A stretch of 64,000 nt of DNA from Ornithorhynchus anatinus (GCF_004115215.2 NC_041729.1:138936056-139000055), one strand, 5' to 3'; shown: positions 42,755-53,789, counted from the stretch's first letter. Numbers and translations: made by a program. Notes: generated by a model from the letters alone, not told the origin.

Positions 42755-43290
42755 TAGAGATGAACAGATAAAGCTAAAAGGACAGAGCTGACCAGCTAGA
42801 GCTGACCAAACAGAGCTAAACAGATAGAGATGACCAGACAGAGATGATGGGACAGAACTGACCAGACAGAGGTAATCAGACAGCTGACAGGACAGAACTG
42901 ACCAGACAGAGCAGACTAGAGATGATTGGGAAAAGATGCCCAGACAGAGATGACAAGACAGAACACACTGGACATAGATGACTAATAATGTTGGTATATG
43001 TTAAGTGCTTACTGTGTGCAGAGCACTGTTCTAAGTGCTGGGTAGATACAGGGTAATCAGGTTGTCTCACGTGAGGCTCACAGTTAATCCCCATTTGACA
43101 GATGAGGTAACTGAGGCACAGAGAAGTGAAGTGACTTGCCCACAGTCACACAGCTGACAAGTGGCAGAGCTGGGATTCGAACTCATGACCTCTGACTCCC
43201 AAGCCCGTGCTCTTTCCACTGAGCCACGAAAGAGATGACCAAAAAGATCTGACCAGGCAGAGCTGACCAGATAAGGCTAACCAGACAGTG
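42755..43290 (-). repeat. Degenerate ~14-bp tandem array (right arm), split by SINE
   Basis: About 20 imperfect units (sense here ACAGAGCTGACCAG / ACAGAGATGACCAG), the reverse complement of the left-arm array. Interrupted by the SINE at 42,986-43,228; units resume with AAAGAGATGACC. Confidence 0.9.
42986..43228 (-). mobile_element. Mon-1 SINE in the tandem array
   Basis: Near-complete antisense copy (AATAATGTTGGTATATG to CACTGAGCCACG). Unique to the right arm, with a near-perfect B box on the complement. Confidence 0.9.
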
Positions 43291-43906
43291 ACAGGCTCTC
43301 AGTCAATCATGCAGACCCATCGAGACACACCATCAGGGTTGCAAGCTCTGGGAAAAATCTGTTTGCTTGGTCTTGGTCCTCAAACCCAGTCCTAAGGTTC
43401 ACCTGATGCTCAAACTTCCTCTGTCTGTTGAGCATAACCTGGAGAATGGAATTGTAACTATTTTGGTTGCTTCTCCCATGGATATATGGGTAACAGTGCC
43501 TCATCAGCTACAGGGAGGTTCCCTATGAAATGTTCACAATGTACAGAACTGATGCCCAGTGCCACCTCAGTGCTGTCCAGTGCAGCTCGTACATGATAGC
43601 TTTTGCAGATTTCATGAGTTTGACTCCAGTAAGAAGTGGCCAGTGGCTCAGAAGGGAACAAGGCTTCCTTCAGCTCTTGTTCTGATTTTCCCTTTCAGAG
43701 GCAAGACAATGCAGGGCTCCACTCCACAGCTTTAGAGTAGTCCATCTTCCCTGTGCATAGCAGAGAACTGTAGCCAAGTGAAAGTCAGAACTGCCAGAAA
43801 GCTCAGATTATTGAGGGGAGCCCCAAGATGAAGGGCCTAGATTGGAGAAAGAGTTGGGAAATCTATCGAGACTTTAAAGATGCCTCTGACCCATTTCTGC
43901 CATCCG
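43291..43906. other. Unique DNA of the right arm
   Basis: Inverted match of 30,440-31,240. No gene recognised. Confidence 0.55.
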
Positions 43907-44015
43907 ATTCATTCATTTAATTGTATTTATTGAGCACTTACTGTGTACAGGGCACTGTACTAAGCGCTTGGAATGTACAATTTGGCAACAGATAGAGACA
44001 ATCCCTGCCCAACCA
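43907..44015 (-). mobile_element. L2 3'-end fragment, right arm only
   Basis: Antisense terminus (ATTCATTCATTTAATTG to CAATCCCTGCCC). Not seen at the matching place in the left arm. Confidence 0.8.
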
Positions 44016-44019
44016 CGGG

Positions 44020-46222
44020 GTCCTCTACCTAGCAACATTAATGCTCCATTCTTATTGACTCCCATGCCCATTGTCCACGCCAACTTTTTCAGACTTTTAA
44101 CTCCCTTCCTAAATTCCCTGTTCCCCATATATACTCCATCTCTTGCCCTTAATGACCTTACCATCTGTTTCACTGATAAAATTGAAAAAAAAATCAGATA
44201 TGATCTCTTTCAAATCTCACATTGTATTCTTCAGACCCCCACCCCACCTCAACCCTCCTCGACTCTCAATCAGTGGTATTTACTGAGTCCTTATTATATG
44301 CAGAGCACTGTACTAAGCACTTGGGTGAGTGCAATGCAACAGCAGAATTAGCCAACATTTTCCCTGCCCCTAATAACCATTCAGCCTAGAGGGGACTCTC
44401 CCATCCTTCCCAGCAGTTTCTAAGGAGGAGATCTCTCATCTCATAAAATCTACCCCATCTACCCAAGCCTCAGATCCCAACCCCTTTTTCACCTTTTTCA
44501 CTTTTTCAACCACCTTTTTCAAACACTTGTCACCTCCCTTATTCCCTCCAGGATTGCCATCTCCAACCTCTCGCTTATTCTCCAATGGGTGCCTTCCCCT
44601 TTAAAATGCTCATGCATCGTCTATCCAAAATAATCCCTCCTTTGTCCCTATGGCACCCTGCAGTTGTCACCCCATCTCCCTCTTGCCATTCCTTTCCAAA
44701 CCCCACTAGCAAGTTGCTCAGACCTGCTGCCTCCACTTTTTCTCCTCCAGTGCTCTAAACGATACCCTGTAATGTGACTTCTGCATCCTCCACTCCACAG
44801 AAATAGCCCTCTCTAAAGTCACCAATGACCTCCTTCTTGTCACATCCAGTGGTCCCTACCCCATCCTAATCCTCTTAGATCTCTCAGCTGCCTGCAACAC
44901 TATGCCCCCCACCTCGGGTCAACCAGAAACACTATCTAACCTTGGCCTCGCTAAGAGTGTACTATTTCTGTTTTTTCTATCTCCCTGACCCCTCTCTCAT
45001 TCTCTTTTACCGGTTCATGCTCTGCCTCCCGCTCCCTAACCGTAGGGATCCATCCAGGCTCAGTTCTGGGTCCCCTTCTATTCTCCATTTTCACCCACCC
45101 CCTTGGAGAACTAATTCACTATCATCTTTATGAAGATGATTCCCCAATCAATCTTTCCAGCCCAGACCTCTCTCCTACTCTACATTCTTACATTTTCTCC
45201 CACCTTCAGTACAACTCTACTTTTATGATTATAAAAGTGGTATTTGTTGTCCCTCAGACACCTAAATCTTGACATGTCCAAAACAAAACTCTTCATCTTC
45301 CAGCCCAAACCATCCTCTTGCCAGGTTTTCCCATCAGTGTAGCCAAGACCACAATCCTCCCTCTCTCACAGAGTCATAACCTTGGCATCATCCTCAACTC
45401 ATGTCTCTCATCCAACACATATATTCAGTACATGACCAAATCACTTCTACCTTCACAATATCTCTAGAATCCACCCCTTCCTCTCCATCCAACATGCTAC
45501 TGTGTTGATCTAAGTACTATTTTTATCGTGCCTTGACCACTACAGCAGTCTCCTAGCTAACCCCCCTGCCTCTAGTCTCTCCCCACTCTGGTCTGTATTT
45601 CACTTTACTGTCAGCATCATTTTTATAAAAAATCATTCTGCATATATCTCCCCACTCTTCATAAACCTCCAATGATTAACTATTCAACTCAACATCAAAC
45701 ACAAATTCCATATCATTGGACTTAAGGTATTCAATCAGATCTCCCCTTTCTTCTTAGCTTCCCTCAGATCTCACTGCAACCCAGGAGACGCCCTTCACTT
45801 TATCAATACTAAATTGTGCACTGTACCTGGATCTCCTCTGTCTCACCACTGTCCTACTGTTCACACCTTCCATTTTGCCTGGATCCCCTTTCCTCTTCAT
45901 ATCCACCAGATCATCCCTTTCCCCATCTTTAAAACACTATTAAAATCACATCTCCTCTCAGAATCCTTCTCTGACTGGCCTCTCATCTCCCTATCCTATT
46001 TACCCTCCTTAACATGGATTGTCTATACACTTGAGTCTGTGCCACTTAAACACTTTTTTACTCACCCAACCCCCAGCCCTAGCTCATATGCACATATACT
46101 TATACTGTGCCATTTCCTGAGGACAGAGATTGTGTTTACTCACTCAATTGTCTTGTACTCTGCACTGTGTGCTCTGTACACAATAAATGCTCAATAAATA
46201 AAATTTATTTACTGATTGATCG
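44020..46222 (+). mobile_element. Old L2 LINE (right arm)
   Basis: Sense L2 from upstream of the RT to the 3' terminus (CTCAATAAATAAAATTTATT). RT landmarks survive in decayed form: LLDLSAACNT (near 44,880; consensus AFDT), a PSRLSSGSP-like remnant of PQGS (near 45,050), and YHLYEDD with YEDD in place of Y(A/V)DD (near 45,120). C-terminus near 45,660-45,960. Interrupted by a short L2 terminus at 44,265-44,395. Shared with the left arm, hence older than the inversion. Confidence 0.87.
44265..44395 (-). mobile_element. L2 3'-end fragment in L2
   Basis: Antisense terminus (CAATCAGTGGTATTTACTG to CAGCCTAGAGGG) inside the older L2. Confidence 0.8.
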
Positions 46223-47437
46223 ATCTGACCAAAATTAGTGATCCTCCCATGTCACAGGATCCCTTTGGGGTCTTGTTTGGTGGCATACATGGCACTATGC
46301 AAGGCATTACCTACAATAGTCTGGGCATGAATAACCCCTACCTCAAGCCCTACCTCAAGTTCCCTAAGCCCACCCAGCAGCCATGTTGAGGACTGGTTCC
46401 CCTTGGCTCAAGCCCCATCCCCATCCTCAGCCCCATGCACTTACTGGAGAACCTTCTACTGGGAACAGGTTCACTTGGTGTGTTCCAGCCAGGCACAGGG
46501 CAGGGGCTGGTGCAAAGGATCTTTATAATGTAGACAACTCCTCTGAGACCAACGCTTCCAGAGCTCTGGTCAGGTCTCTCATCCCACAGGACACTCAGAG
46601 AGAAGGGTGTAGCGTTGGGGAGGGATGGACAAGGGGCAGTGGAGATTGGGCCAATGAATAACAGCTATGCGTCCCCTGGGAAATTTCACCCCCCTCTTCA
46701 CTGGTCTCTGGGCCAGGCTGATATTTCCTGGGTTTGCCTCATCCATCCCCTTCTTTCAACCACTTGCAGCACACCCAGCCTAACCAGATGGGAGTTTCCT
46801 GTAGAAGATTCCACAAGGAGACTCCACAACTTCCCTCGCCAAGGTCCCAGTCAAGCAGCCCCCTCCCACTGAAATCCCTCCTGCTACAGTTTGCTCCTGT
46901 CTTGTCCTGAGTGGTAATGGAAAATAATTGGCAGCCTGGTGGCAACTTTCTCTGGGTATTGGCCCTTTGCAGAATCATCAGATACTGACCCCCCTAAAGC
47001 TGCCTCACTAAACCACCTGGACCCTGAGCCACACAGTGGGGCTATCGACTGGCTATTGACCAGTGCTCAGGTCGATAGGAGCTGTTGTTTCCATGAAGGA
47101 GCCAGCGAGGTGATGAGCTGCTGCTCAGTTGGGCACTGCCAGATCCTTGTTCAGTGTTCCTTGAGCTTGTGCTTAAAGGCCACTACTGTCTGAATCCAGT
47201 CTCCTTTCTGGAGATCTCTGCATAGGCTGCTGGGCATTTGCAGTGATCATTGCAGGGAACCCTATAGGTGTCTATGAAGTGGGCAGGGGGACTGAGGTTG
47301 GGAGGAGGGTGGGGGGAGGGAAGGTAATGGAATGGAGAAGGAACAGACTCTGAACTTTGAACTCTGTCAAGACCATGTGACAATGAGCTCCCTGAGACTG
47401 GGCATCATGTTTCTGTGTTGACACTGAATCCAAATAG
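46223..47437. other. Unique DNA, outer part of right arm
   Basis: Inverted match of 28,450-29,355 with some extra sequence (46,930-47,300 has no clear left equivalent). No gene recognised. Confidence 0.6.
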
Positions 47438-47755
47438 GTGTCCGAAAGATGTGATACTGCAGGGTACATATGTGATATCTCAGGTGATGGATGTAATTAC
47501 ACAGGTGTTTTAGGTGATATTGCAGGTTATTATTGTGACATCACAGGGGACATGTGTGATACTGAAGGTGATGAATGTAATAACACAGGGGCTGTATTTA
47601 ATATTGAAGGTGATCAGTGTGATATCGCAGGGGATGTGGCGATATAGCAGATAACGTATGGGATAGCACACATGTGGTATGTGATATCAGGTGGTCATTG
47701 TGGTATTTCAGGTGATCATTGCGATATCACAGGTGATATACATGATATTTTCACA
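47438..47755 (+). repeat. 21-bp degenerate minisatellite
   Basis: Imperfect units of the form GGTGATNNNTGTGATATCACA, about 14 in number. As 21 is a multiple of 3, one frame stays open for 69 codons (47,438-47,647) and reads as heptads CDIxGDx (CDTAGYI, CDISGDG, CDITGDM, CDIAGDV). I treat this as a by-product of the period, not a gene. It begins right at the outer end of the right arm. Confidence 0.88.
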
Positions 47756-47864
47756 TAGGGTCACACCTGGAGAGTTTCCAGTACTCTACTAGCCTTGACT
47801 ACTGGAGGGAGAGTCAAGTAGAGGCATACCCATTCCATTCCTAGCTTGGGCTGTGGCTAGTGAA

Positions 47865-49012
47865 TGGAAGACAATCTGCTACAAGACAAAACTCACCTGT
47901 TCCGGGCAGCAGCAGCATGGGAGAGAGTTGAGGGCAGAGACTCAAGTTTACTGCATCGAGGGAGGCAATGGTAAACCACTTCCATATTTTTAGCAAGAAA
48001 ACTCTATGGTCATACTATCAGAACAATTGCAGATGGGAGTGGGTGCTCTCTCATTCACCCCACACATCCAATCCTTCAACACAACCTGCCAGTCTCACCT
48101 TCACAACATCGCCAAGATCCACCCTTTCCTCTCCATTCAAACCGCTACCTTGTTAGTACAGTCACTCAACATATCCCGACTGGATTAGTACATCAGCATC
48201 CTTTCTGATCTTCCAACCTCCTGTCTCTCCCTACCTCAGTCTATTCTTCATTCTGCTACCTGGATTATCTTTCTACAGAAGCACTCTGGGCATGTCACTC
48301 TCCTCCTCAAACATCTCCAGTGGTTTCCTATCAACTTCTGTATGAAGCAAAAACTCCTTACTACTGGCTTCAAAGCTCTCCATCACCTTGCTCTCTCTTA
48401 CCTCACCTCCCTTCTCTCCTTCTCCAGCCCAGCCCATACACTCTACTCTTCTGCCACTAACCTCCTCAATGTGCCTCTTTCTCGCCTGTCCTGCCATCGA
48501 CCCATGGCCCACATCCTTCCTCTGGCCTGGAATGCCCTCCCTCCTCACATTCACCAAGCTATCTCATTTCCCCCCTTCAAAGCCCTACTGAAAACTCACC
48601 TCCTCCAGGAGGTCTTCCCAGACTGAGCCCTTCTTTTACTCTGCTCCTCCTCCCCTCCCCAATGCCCCTACTTCCTCCCTCCGCTCTACCCTTCCCCCAC
48701 CCCACGGCACTTGTGTATATATGTACATACTTATTATTCTATTCATTTTATTAATGATGTGCATGTATCTATAATTCTATTTATTTATTTTGATGCTATT
48801 GATGTCTGTCTATTTGTTTTGTTGTTTGTCTCCCCCCTTCTAAACTGTGAGCCCATTGTTGAGTAGGGATTGTCTCTACCTGTTGCCAAATTGTACTTTC
48901 CAAGCACTTAGTACAGTGCTCTGCACACAGTAAACACTCAGTAAATATGATTGAATGAATGGTGTTACTATCGATTGGAGATGTCTTGACAGCATAAGAC
49001 AAGACAAAGACA
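47865..49012 (+). mobile_element. RTE-like element or its SINE, split by an L2
   Basis: The left part (47,865-48,041) contains GGCAATGGTAAACCACTTCC, then AGAAAACTCTATGG. The right part (48,961-49,012) contains GGAGATGTCTTGACAGCATA and an ACAAG repeat tail. This pairing is familiar to me as the 3' region of an RTE/BovB-type monotreme repeat. It is not L2 or Mon-1. Family assignment is from memory. Confidence 0.5.
48042..48958 (+). mobile_element. L2 LINE, 5'-truncated
   Basis: Sense L2 inserted in the RTE-like element. It begins in ORF2 at TCATTCACCCCACACATCC, with C-terminal blocks FKALHHLALSYLTSLLSFS and SFPPFKALLKTHLLQEVFPD, and ends CAGTAAATATGATTGAATG. Confidence 0.92.
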
Positions 49013-49668
49013 CATGATATTGCAGATGATCTGCAGAAAACTAAGAAGTGATGTTCACATGTCAGGAGACAGGAAATACGCAACCCTTTTCTGAAGAAAA
49101 ATTGCAAGCAGACAGAAATTTATAATGTCATTTCATGAGAACACATGGTTTCTAGAGAAAGGCTTTTGGAGGGAATGGACTAATGATCTGGAGTGCTCAG
49201 AACTGGGGGGTTAGTGATTAGATAAAGAGCATATCATGTCTTTAAAAGTAGGGACCAGGAATTTCAGCTAAAACTTGCTCTGGGGATTAACAATGTATAG
49301 GGGAAGAATTGGAATGAAGAGCTGTTTTGAGACAGACCCTAGGATATGTGACAGTCTCCTTGGCAGGAGAGAAGCAGGTAATGGGAAGCTGGGATTTAAA
49401 ATGATGTTGATGATGATAATGATGATGGTGATCAGGTAGTAATGATGATCATGAAGATCCTGTTGGTGATGATTACCTAGAAAATTTTCTTAATGGTTGG
49501 GGGTTCGTTCAGAAATGGAGTGACTGAAAATGTCTGAGCCGTCTCCCTGGAACAAGGAAGACCACAATCTGTCCGGTTTGGGGAGGATGGCCGGTATAGT
49601 CCTTATTTTCTCAGATTCCCTCTCTCTGCAAGGGAAACACCTCAGAGATTCTGCCTCTTCACCTTCCA
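49013..49668. other. Unique DNA, nothing recognised
   Basis: Contains only an imperfect GAT-repeat run (49,403-49,475). No gene. Confidence 0.5.
49403..49475 (+). repeat. GAT trinucleotide repeat
   Basis: Imperfect GATGAT/AATGATGATG run, interrupted. Confidence 0.75.
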
Positions 49669-49800
49669 ATCAATCATATTTATTGAGCACTTATTCTGTG
49701 CAGAACACTCTACAAAGAGCTTGGGAGAGTACACCATATCAGAATTGGTAGACCTTTTCCCTGCCCAGAAGGAGCTTAGAGTCCTAGCAGTCTAGAGGTC
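49669..49800 (-). mobile_element. L2 3'-end fragment
   Basis: Antisense terminus (CAATCAATCATATTTATTG to GGAGCTTAGAGTCCTAG). Confidence 0.8.
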
Positions 49801-49811
49801 TACAGGACTGA

Positions 49812-49812
<1 letters not shown>

Positions 49813-49857
<45 letters not shown>
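49813..49857 (+). repeat. (TG)n microsatellite
   Basis: About 22 uninterrupted TG units, likely polymorphic. Confidence 0.97.
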
Positions 49858-49860
<3 letters not shown>

Positions 49861-50029
49861 GTCTTCCATCCCTGGATTCTCTTCCTTTTTTCATTTTCTT
49901 CTCTCCCTCACACATTCACGGAAACATCCCTAGTCATAGTCTCCCATCTGCCATCTCTAGCACTTACGTAGTTTTCAATTGTACATTTAGGTATTAACTT
50001 TGGTTATTATATGTGAATACTTTCATGTA

Positions 50030-50552
50030 TCTCTCCCAAATTAGAGTGTGAGCTCCCCAATAGGCAGGCAACATGTCATTTGCTGATTTCTACTTGCTTT
50101 GAACTCGGGAGGTTCTCAACAAATGCCATTACTACTACTGCATCTGACCCATTGCTCATGCCCTTTCCCTGACAGGAATGCCTTCCTCTTCAAAGCTGCC
50201 CAACCGTAACTTTCCCCAACTTCAAAGCCTTCCTGAAACCCCATCGCCTCCAAGAGGGCTTCCCCAATTAAACATTGTTTACCCCTGCTCTGTCTCTTCT
50301 GCATCATCTATGCATCTGGATCTGTGACCTTTTGGCATTTGTTATTCACCCCACTCTCAACCCCACAGCACTTAGGTACATATCTTTACACTATAGATTA
50401 TACATTACTTATTTATTTATATTAATGCCTGTCGTTATGATCGCTATGAGCAGGGAATACGTCTACTAATTCCTTTGTATTGTACTTTTCCAATCACTTA
50501 GTACAATGCTCTGCATATAATGTGTTCAATAAATACCACTGATTGATTATTG
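50030..50552 (+). mobile_element. L2 LINE, 3' part
   Basis: Sense. An L2-tail-like piece (50,041-50,125), then the last ORF2 codons (GGAATGCCTTCCTCTTC, CTCCAAGAGGGCTTCCCC) and a full terminus at 50,450-50,550 (CAATAAATACCACTGATTG). Confidence 0.8.
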
Positions 50553-50640
50553 AATCCTCATTTAACAGTTAAGCCAAATGAGGCTCAGAGAAGTTAAGTG
50601 ACTTATCCAAGATCACACAGATTCTACTGAGGGATCGGCT
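50553..50640 (-). mobile_element. SINE fragment
   Basis: Antisense core only (GAGGCTCAGAGAAGTTAAGTG, then CAAGATCACACAG). Confidence 0.65.
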
Positions 50641-50988
50641 GATTGAGAACAGGGAGAAGAAGAGAGAATATGGCCCTTTCTGGGTCTCTGATTTAATGCT
50701 CCATGCAAATGTGTCAGCTTCTGGGGAATTAATTGAAAAAAATCAAAGTTGTGAAAAAGGCAATGGATTACTGAAGATGCTGCAGGAAGACCCTTTAGAA
50801 AAAACATTTTAATCTCGAAAAAACAGCAAGAATACATTAGATAGTCTATTTGGGGTCAGGGTCCAGGTCAGGGGCACCTATGTGGTGAAAGGAAACACTG
50901 GATGGAGACCAGAAGCAACCATTTGATCTCCACAGTCAGAGAAGAGCAAACATGGAACTACTTATTCAGATCAAACAGACTAAATATC
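50641..50988. other. Unique DNA, nothing recognised
   Basis: No repeat or gene seen. Confidence 0.45.
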
Positions 50989-51375
50989 CTTCTAGATTGT
51001 AAACTCACAGTGGGCAGGGAGCGTGTCTGCCATATCTGTTAAAATGTACTCTCCCAAGCACTTAGTACAGGTCTCTGCACATAGTAAGTGCTCAAGAAAT
51101 CGTGGCTCAGTGGAAAGAGCACGGGCTTTGGAGTCAGAGGTCATGAGTTCGAATCCCGGCTCTGCCACCTGTCAGTTGGGTGACTGTGGGCAAGTCACAA
51201 CTTCTCTGTGCCTCAGTTACCTCATCTGTAAAATGGGGTTAAGACTGTGAGCCCCACGTGGGACAACCTGATTCCCCTGTGTCTACCCCAGCGCTTAGAA
51301 CAGTGCTCTGCACATAGTAAGCACTTAACAAATACCAACATTATTATTATTACTGATTTATTGATTGATCCTACC
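50989..51375 (+). mobile_element. L2 3'-end fragment split by SINE
   Basis: Sense terminus at 50,989-51,099 (TAGATTGTAAACTCACAGTG to GTGCTCAAGAAAT), ending after the SINE with TTATTGATTGATC. Confidence 0.75.
51100..51352 (+). mobile_element. Mon-1 SINE (young)
   Basis: Sense copy with intact A box (GTGGCTCAGTGG) and perfect B box (GTTCGAATCCC), ending ACCAACATTATTATTATTA. Lacks only the first few bases of the head. Among the least diverged SINEs here. Confidence 0.92.
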
Positions 51376-51463
51376 CTGGCCTGGATTTCCCAGAGAACTG
51401 CCTTACCTCTCTCTCTGCGTCACCTGTGGCCCAGACAACATGGACTTCCCCTTGGGGTGTCAG

Positions 51464-51845
51464 TCAGTCAATCATATTGATTGAGCACTTACTATGTGCA
51501 GAGCACTGTACAATAACAGACACATTCCCAACCCACAACGAGCTTAGAGTCTAGAGAGGGAGAGACAGATATGAATATATATTAAATTACAGATAAGTAC
51601 GTAAGTGCTGTGGGGCTGGGATGGGGACGATGAATAGCAGGAACAAGTCAGAGCGATGTGGAAGGTGGGGAAAAAGAGGAAAGGAGGGCTTAGTCAGGGA
51701 AGGTCTCTGGAAGGAGATGTGCATTGAATAAGGCTTTGAAGGGATAAGAATAATTGATTGTGGGGTAGTAGGAGGGAGGGTATTCCAAGCAGGACATGGG
51801 CGAGGAGTCAGCCGCAAGATAGAAGAGATCGAGGTACTGAGATGA
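51464..51845 (-). mobile_element. L2 LINE, 5'-truncated
   Basis: Antisense: terminus AGTCAATCATATTGATTGAG, 3' UTR, and the last ORF2 codons (complement frame PCPAWNTLPPTTPQSI). Ends 32 bp from the OR pseudogene. Confidence 0.87.
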
Positions 51846-51876
51846 GATCTAGGTACCTGCAAGCTCCAGGACAGGG

Positions 51877-52840
51877 TTAGTCATCCCGCTTCACTCCAGG
51901 GTCCCAACCTGGGAGAAACACCCTGACCACCTTGTTGCATACCTCCTTAATTTTCACACCATAGATCATGGAGTTGAGCATGGGTGGGAAGAGGAGGTAG
52001 AGGTTGGCCAGGAGGATGTGGATGTGGGGTGCCACTCGGACCCCAAATCAGTGACTGTAGAAGGAGAAGAGGGCCGGCATGTAGGAAATGAGGATGATGC
52101 AAATGTGTGAGCCACAGGTGCTGAAGGTCTTAGCCCGGGCCTTCTGTGAGGAGAGACGCAAGACGGCTCGCACAATGAGGAAATAGGACAGGCCGATGAA
52201 CAGCAGGTCCACCCCAATCACCAGCAGGGCCGCGGCCAGGCCGTATACCCAGTTGGCGGTGGTGTCGCCACAGGCCAGCTTGACCACGGCCATATGCTCA
52301 CAGTAGGTGTGGAAGATGATTGGTCCCGCAGAAAGAGAGCCTCTTGATCAAAAATGGGCAGGGGAACATGAGTAGGGAGCCCCGAGCGATGGCCGCCAGG
52401 CCGATCTTGACCATGATGGCATTGGTGAAGATGGCAGCGTACCTCAATGGGTGGCAGATGGCCACATAGCGGTCAAAGGCCATGGCCAGAAGCACGGTGG
52501 ACTCCATCATGCAGAAGGAGTGGATGAAGAACATCTGGACCAAGCAGGCATTGGTGTCGATTCAGCCAGCGTTGAACCAGAAGATGGAGAGCATTTTGGG
52601 TAGGATGGAGGCACAGGCCACCAGATCGATGAGGGATAGCATGCAGAAGAAGAGGTACATGGGCTTGCGTAGGGCAGGCTCTGAGAGGATGGCCAACAGG
52701 GTGGTACAGTTGCCCAGGACTGTCACCAGGCAGATGGAACACACAGGTAAGGAGAACCAGAAGGGGACTGACTCGAGGCCAGGGATGCCCAGGAGGAAGA
52801 AGACAGAAGGGTCCAGGTTTGTGTGGTTGGCAGACACCAT
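51877..52840 (-). pseudogene. OR52-like olfactory receptor pseudogene
   Basis: Class I receptor remnant. Start is the ATG at 52,840 (MVSANHTNLDP, with an NHT glycosylation site); the final stop at 51,877 follows GVKRDD. In order: FFLLGIPGLESVPFW, GN in TM1, RKPMYLFFCMLSLIDLVA, LPKMLSIFWFNAG, NACLVQMFFIHSF with the conserved Cys, [61 protein letters not shown] and the TM7 region with NSMIYGVKIKE (NPIVYG in functional relatives). Three breaks: an Arg-type CGA to TGA stop at about 52,559, a frame change near 52,322 just before the HTYCEHM block, and a second CGA to TGA stop near 52,048. Sequence is otherwise well preserved, so silencing looks fairly recent. It is not part of the inverted pair and is clearly more distant from those two than they are from each other. 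Confidence 0.93.
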
Positions 52841-53518
52841 GGCTGGCAAGGCTTTCTCTGGGTCCCACCACTGCTCACATTAGCTGGACACCCAAAGCAC
52901 AGAAGTCAGAAGGAAATAGAACAAAATGGAGAGAAGAGACCCAAAGATATGTTTTTATCCATCTCTCTGCCTTCAGGAAGAATGGGGCAGAGGAGAACAG
53001 ATCTTCTTGTCATACCACGGCTTTAAGGAAGGTGAGTCTTCTCCCCGCCACCTCTCGTTTGCCACAGTAGCCTGTACCATTCTTTCACATGTCTCATTAT
53101 AGGAAAATCTTTCTCTTGTTCTAACCTCAATACTTCCTGTTGATACTTCAGATACCACAGGAAGTATTGGAAGCCAACCTGAAAGAGTGTTTCCTCCAGG
53201 AATGAGAATCCCTCTCTCCTTCATCACCACAATCACCCACCAGTTAAGCTGATTGGTTCCCTCTGTTGAGAGACTGTGTACAGAGCTTGTAGGAACTGTT
53301 CCCATGTGTCCCCAGGAGAAACGATACTAAGACAGTGTGAGCTCTTGGGGAGAGACACCAGGAGGTGTGAGAGCCCAGACCTGGTGTTCTCAGGGAACCA
53401 CATCTCCAGCAACAGATAAAACAGAGGAAATGGGTTTTAAAATTTGAAATGGGTTAAAAAGTAGTTTTTAAAGGGAGGTTTTGGAACTCCCTTCTCTCGG
53501 GTAGAAGTCATGAGATCC
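52841..53518. other. Unique DNA upstream of the OR52-like pseudogene
   Basis: No repeat or gene recognised. A short palindromic phrase occurs around 53,125-53,170 (ATACTTCCTGTTGATACTTC against CAGGAAGTATTGGAAG). Confidence 0.5.
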
Positions 53519-53782
53519 AGAGGAAGCAGTGTGGTGTAATGGATACAGCACGGGCCTGGGAGTCAAAAGGTCATGGGTTTTAATCCTGGCTCCGCCTCAA
53601 GTTTGCTGTGTGACCTTGGGCAAATCACTTTGCTTCTCTGTGCCTCAGTTATCTCATCTCTAAAATAGGGATTAAGACAGTGAGCCCCATGTGGAACAGA
53701 GACCATGTCCAACCTGATTACCTTGTATCTACCCCAGCCCTTAGAACAGTGCTTGACAATAACCATAATTAATATTATTAGA
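53519..53782 (+). mobile_element. SINE (Mon-1 type)
   Basis: Sense copy (AGAGGAAGCAGTGTGGTG to AATAACCATAATTAATATTA). Moderately diverged. Confidence 0.87.
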
Positions 53783-53789
53783 AAAAGCC

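Larger units (their letters stand above)
40440..47430 (-). repeat. Inverted segmental duplication, right arm
   Basis: Reverse complement of 28,450-35,870. Right-only insertions: L2 termini at 43,907-44,015 and 44,265-44,395, and SINE at 42,986-43,228. It retains the RT part of the shared L2 that the left arm lost, while its 14-bp array is much shorter. Confidence 0.9.

Noticed and set aside
47438-47647. 69-codon frame with CDIxGDx heptads as a small Cys-rich protein
   Set aside because: Its periodicity equals the 21-bp DNA repeat and nothing supports expression. Kept as a minisatellite.
49811-49997. Open frame beginning MCVCVCV
   Set aside because: Translation of the TG microsatellite.
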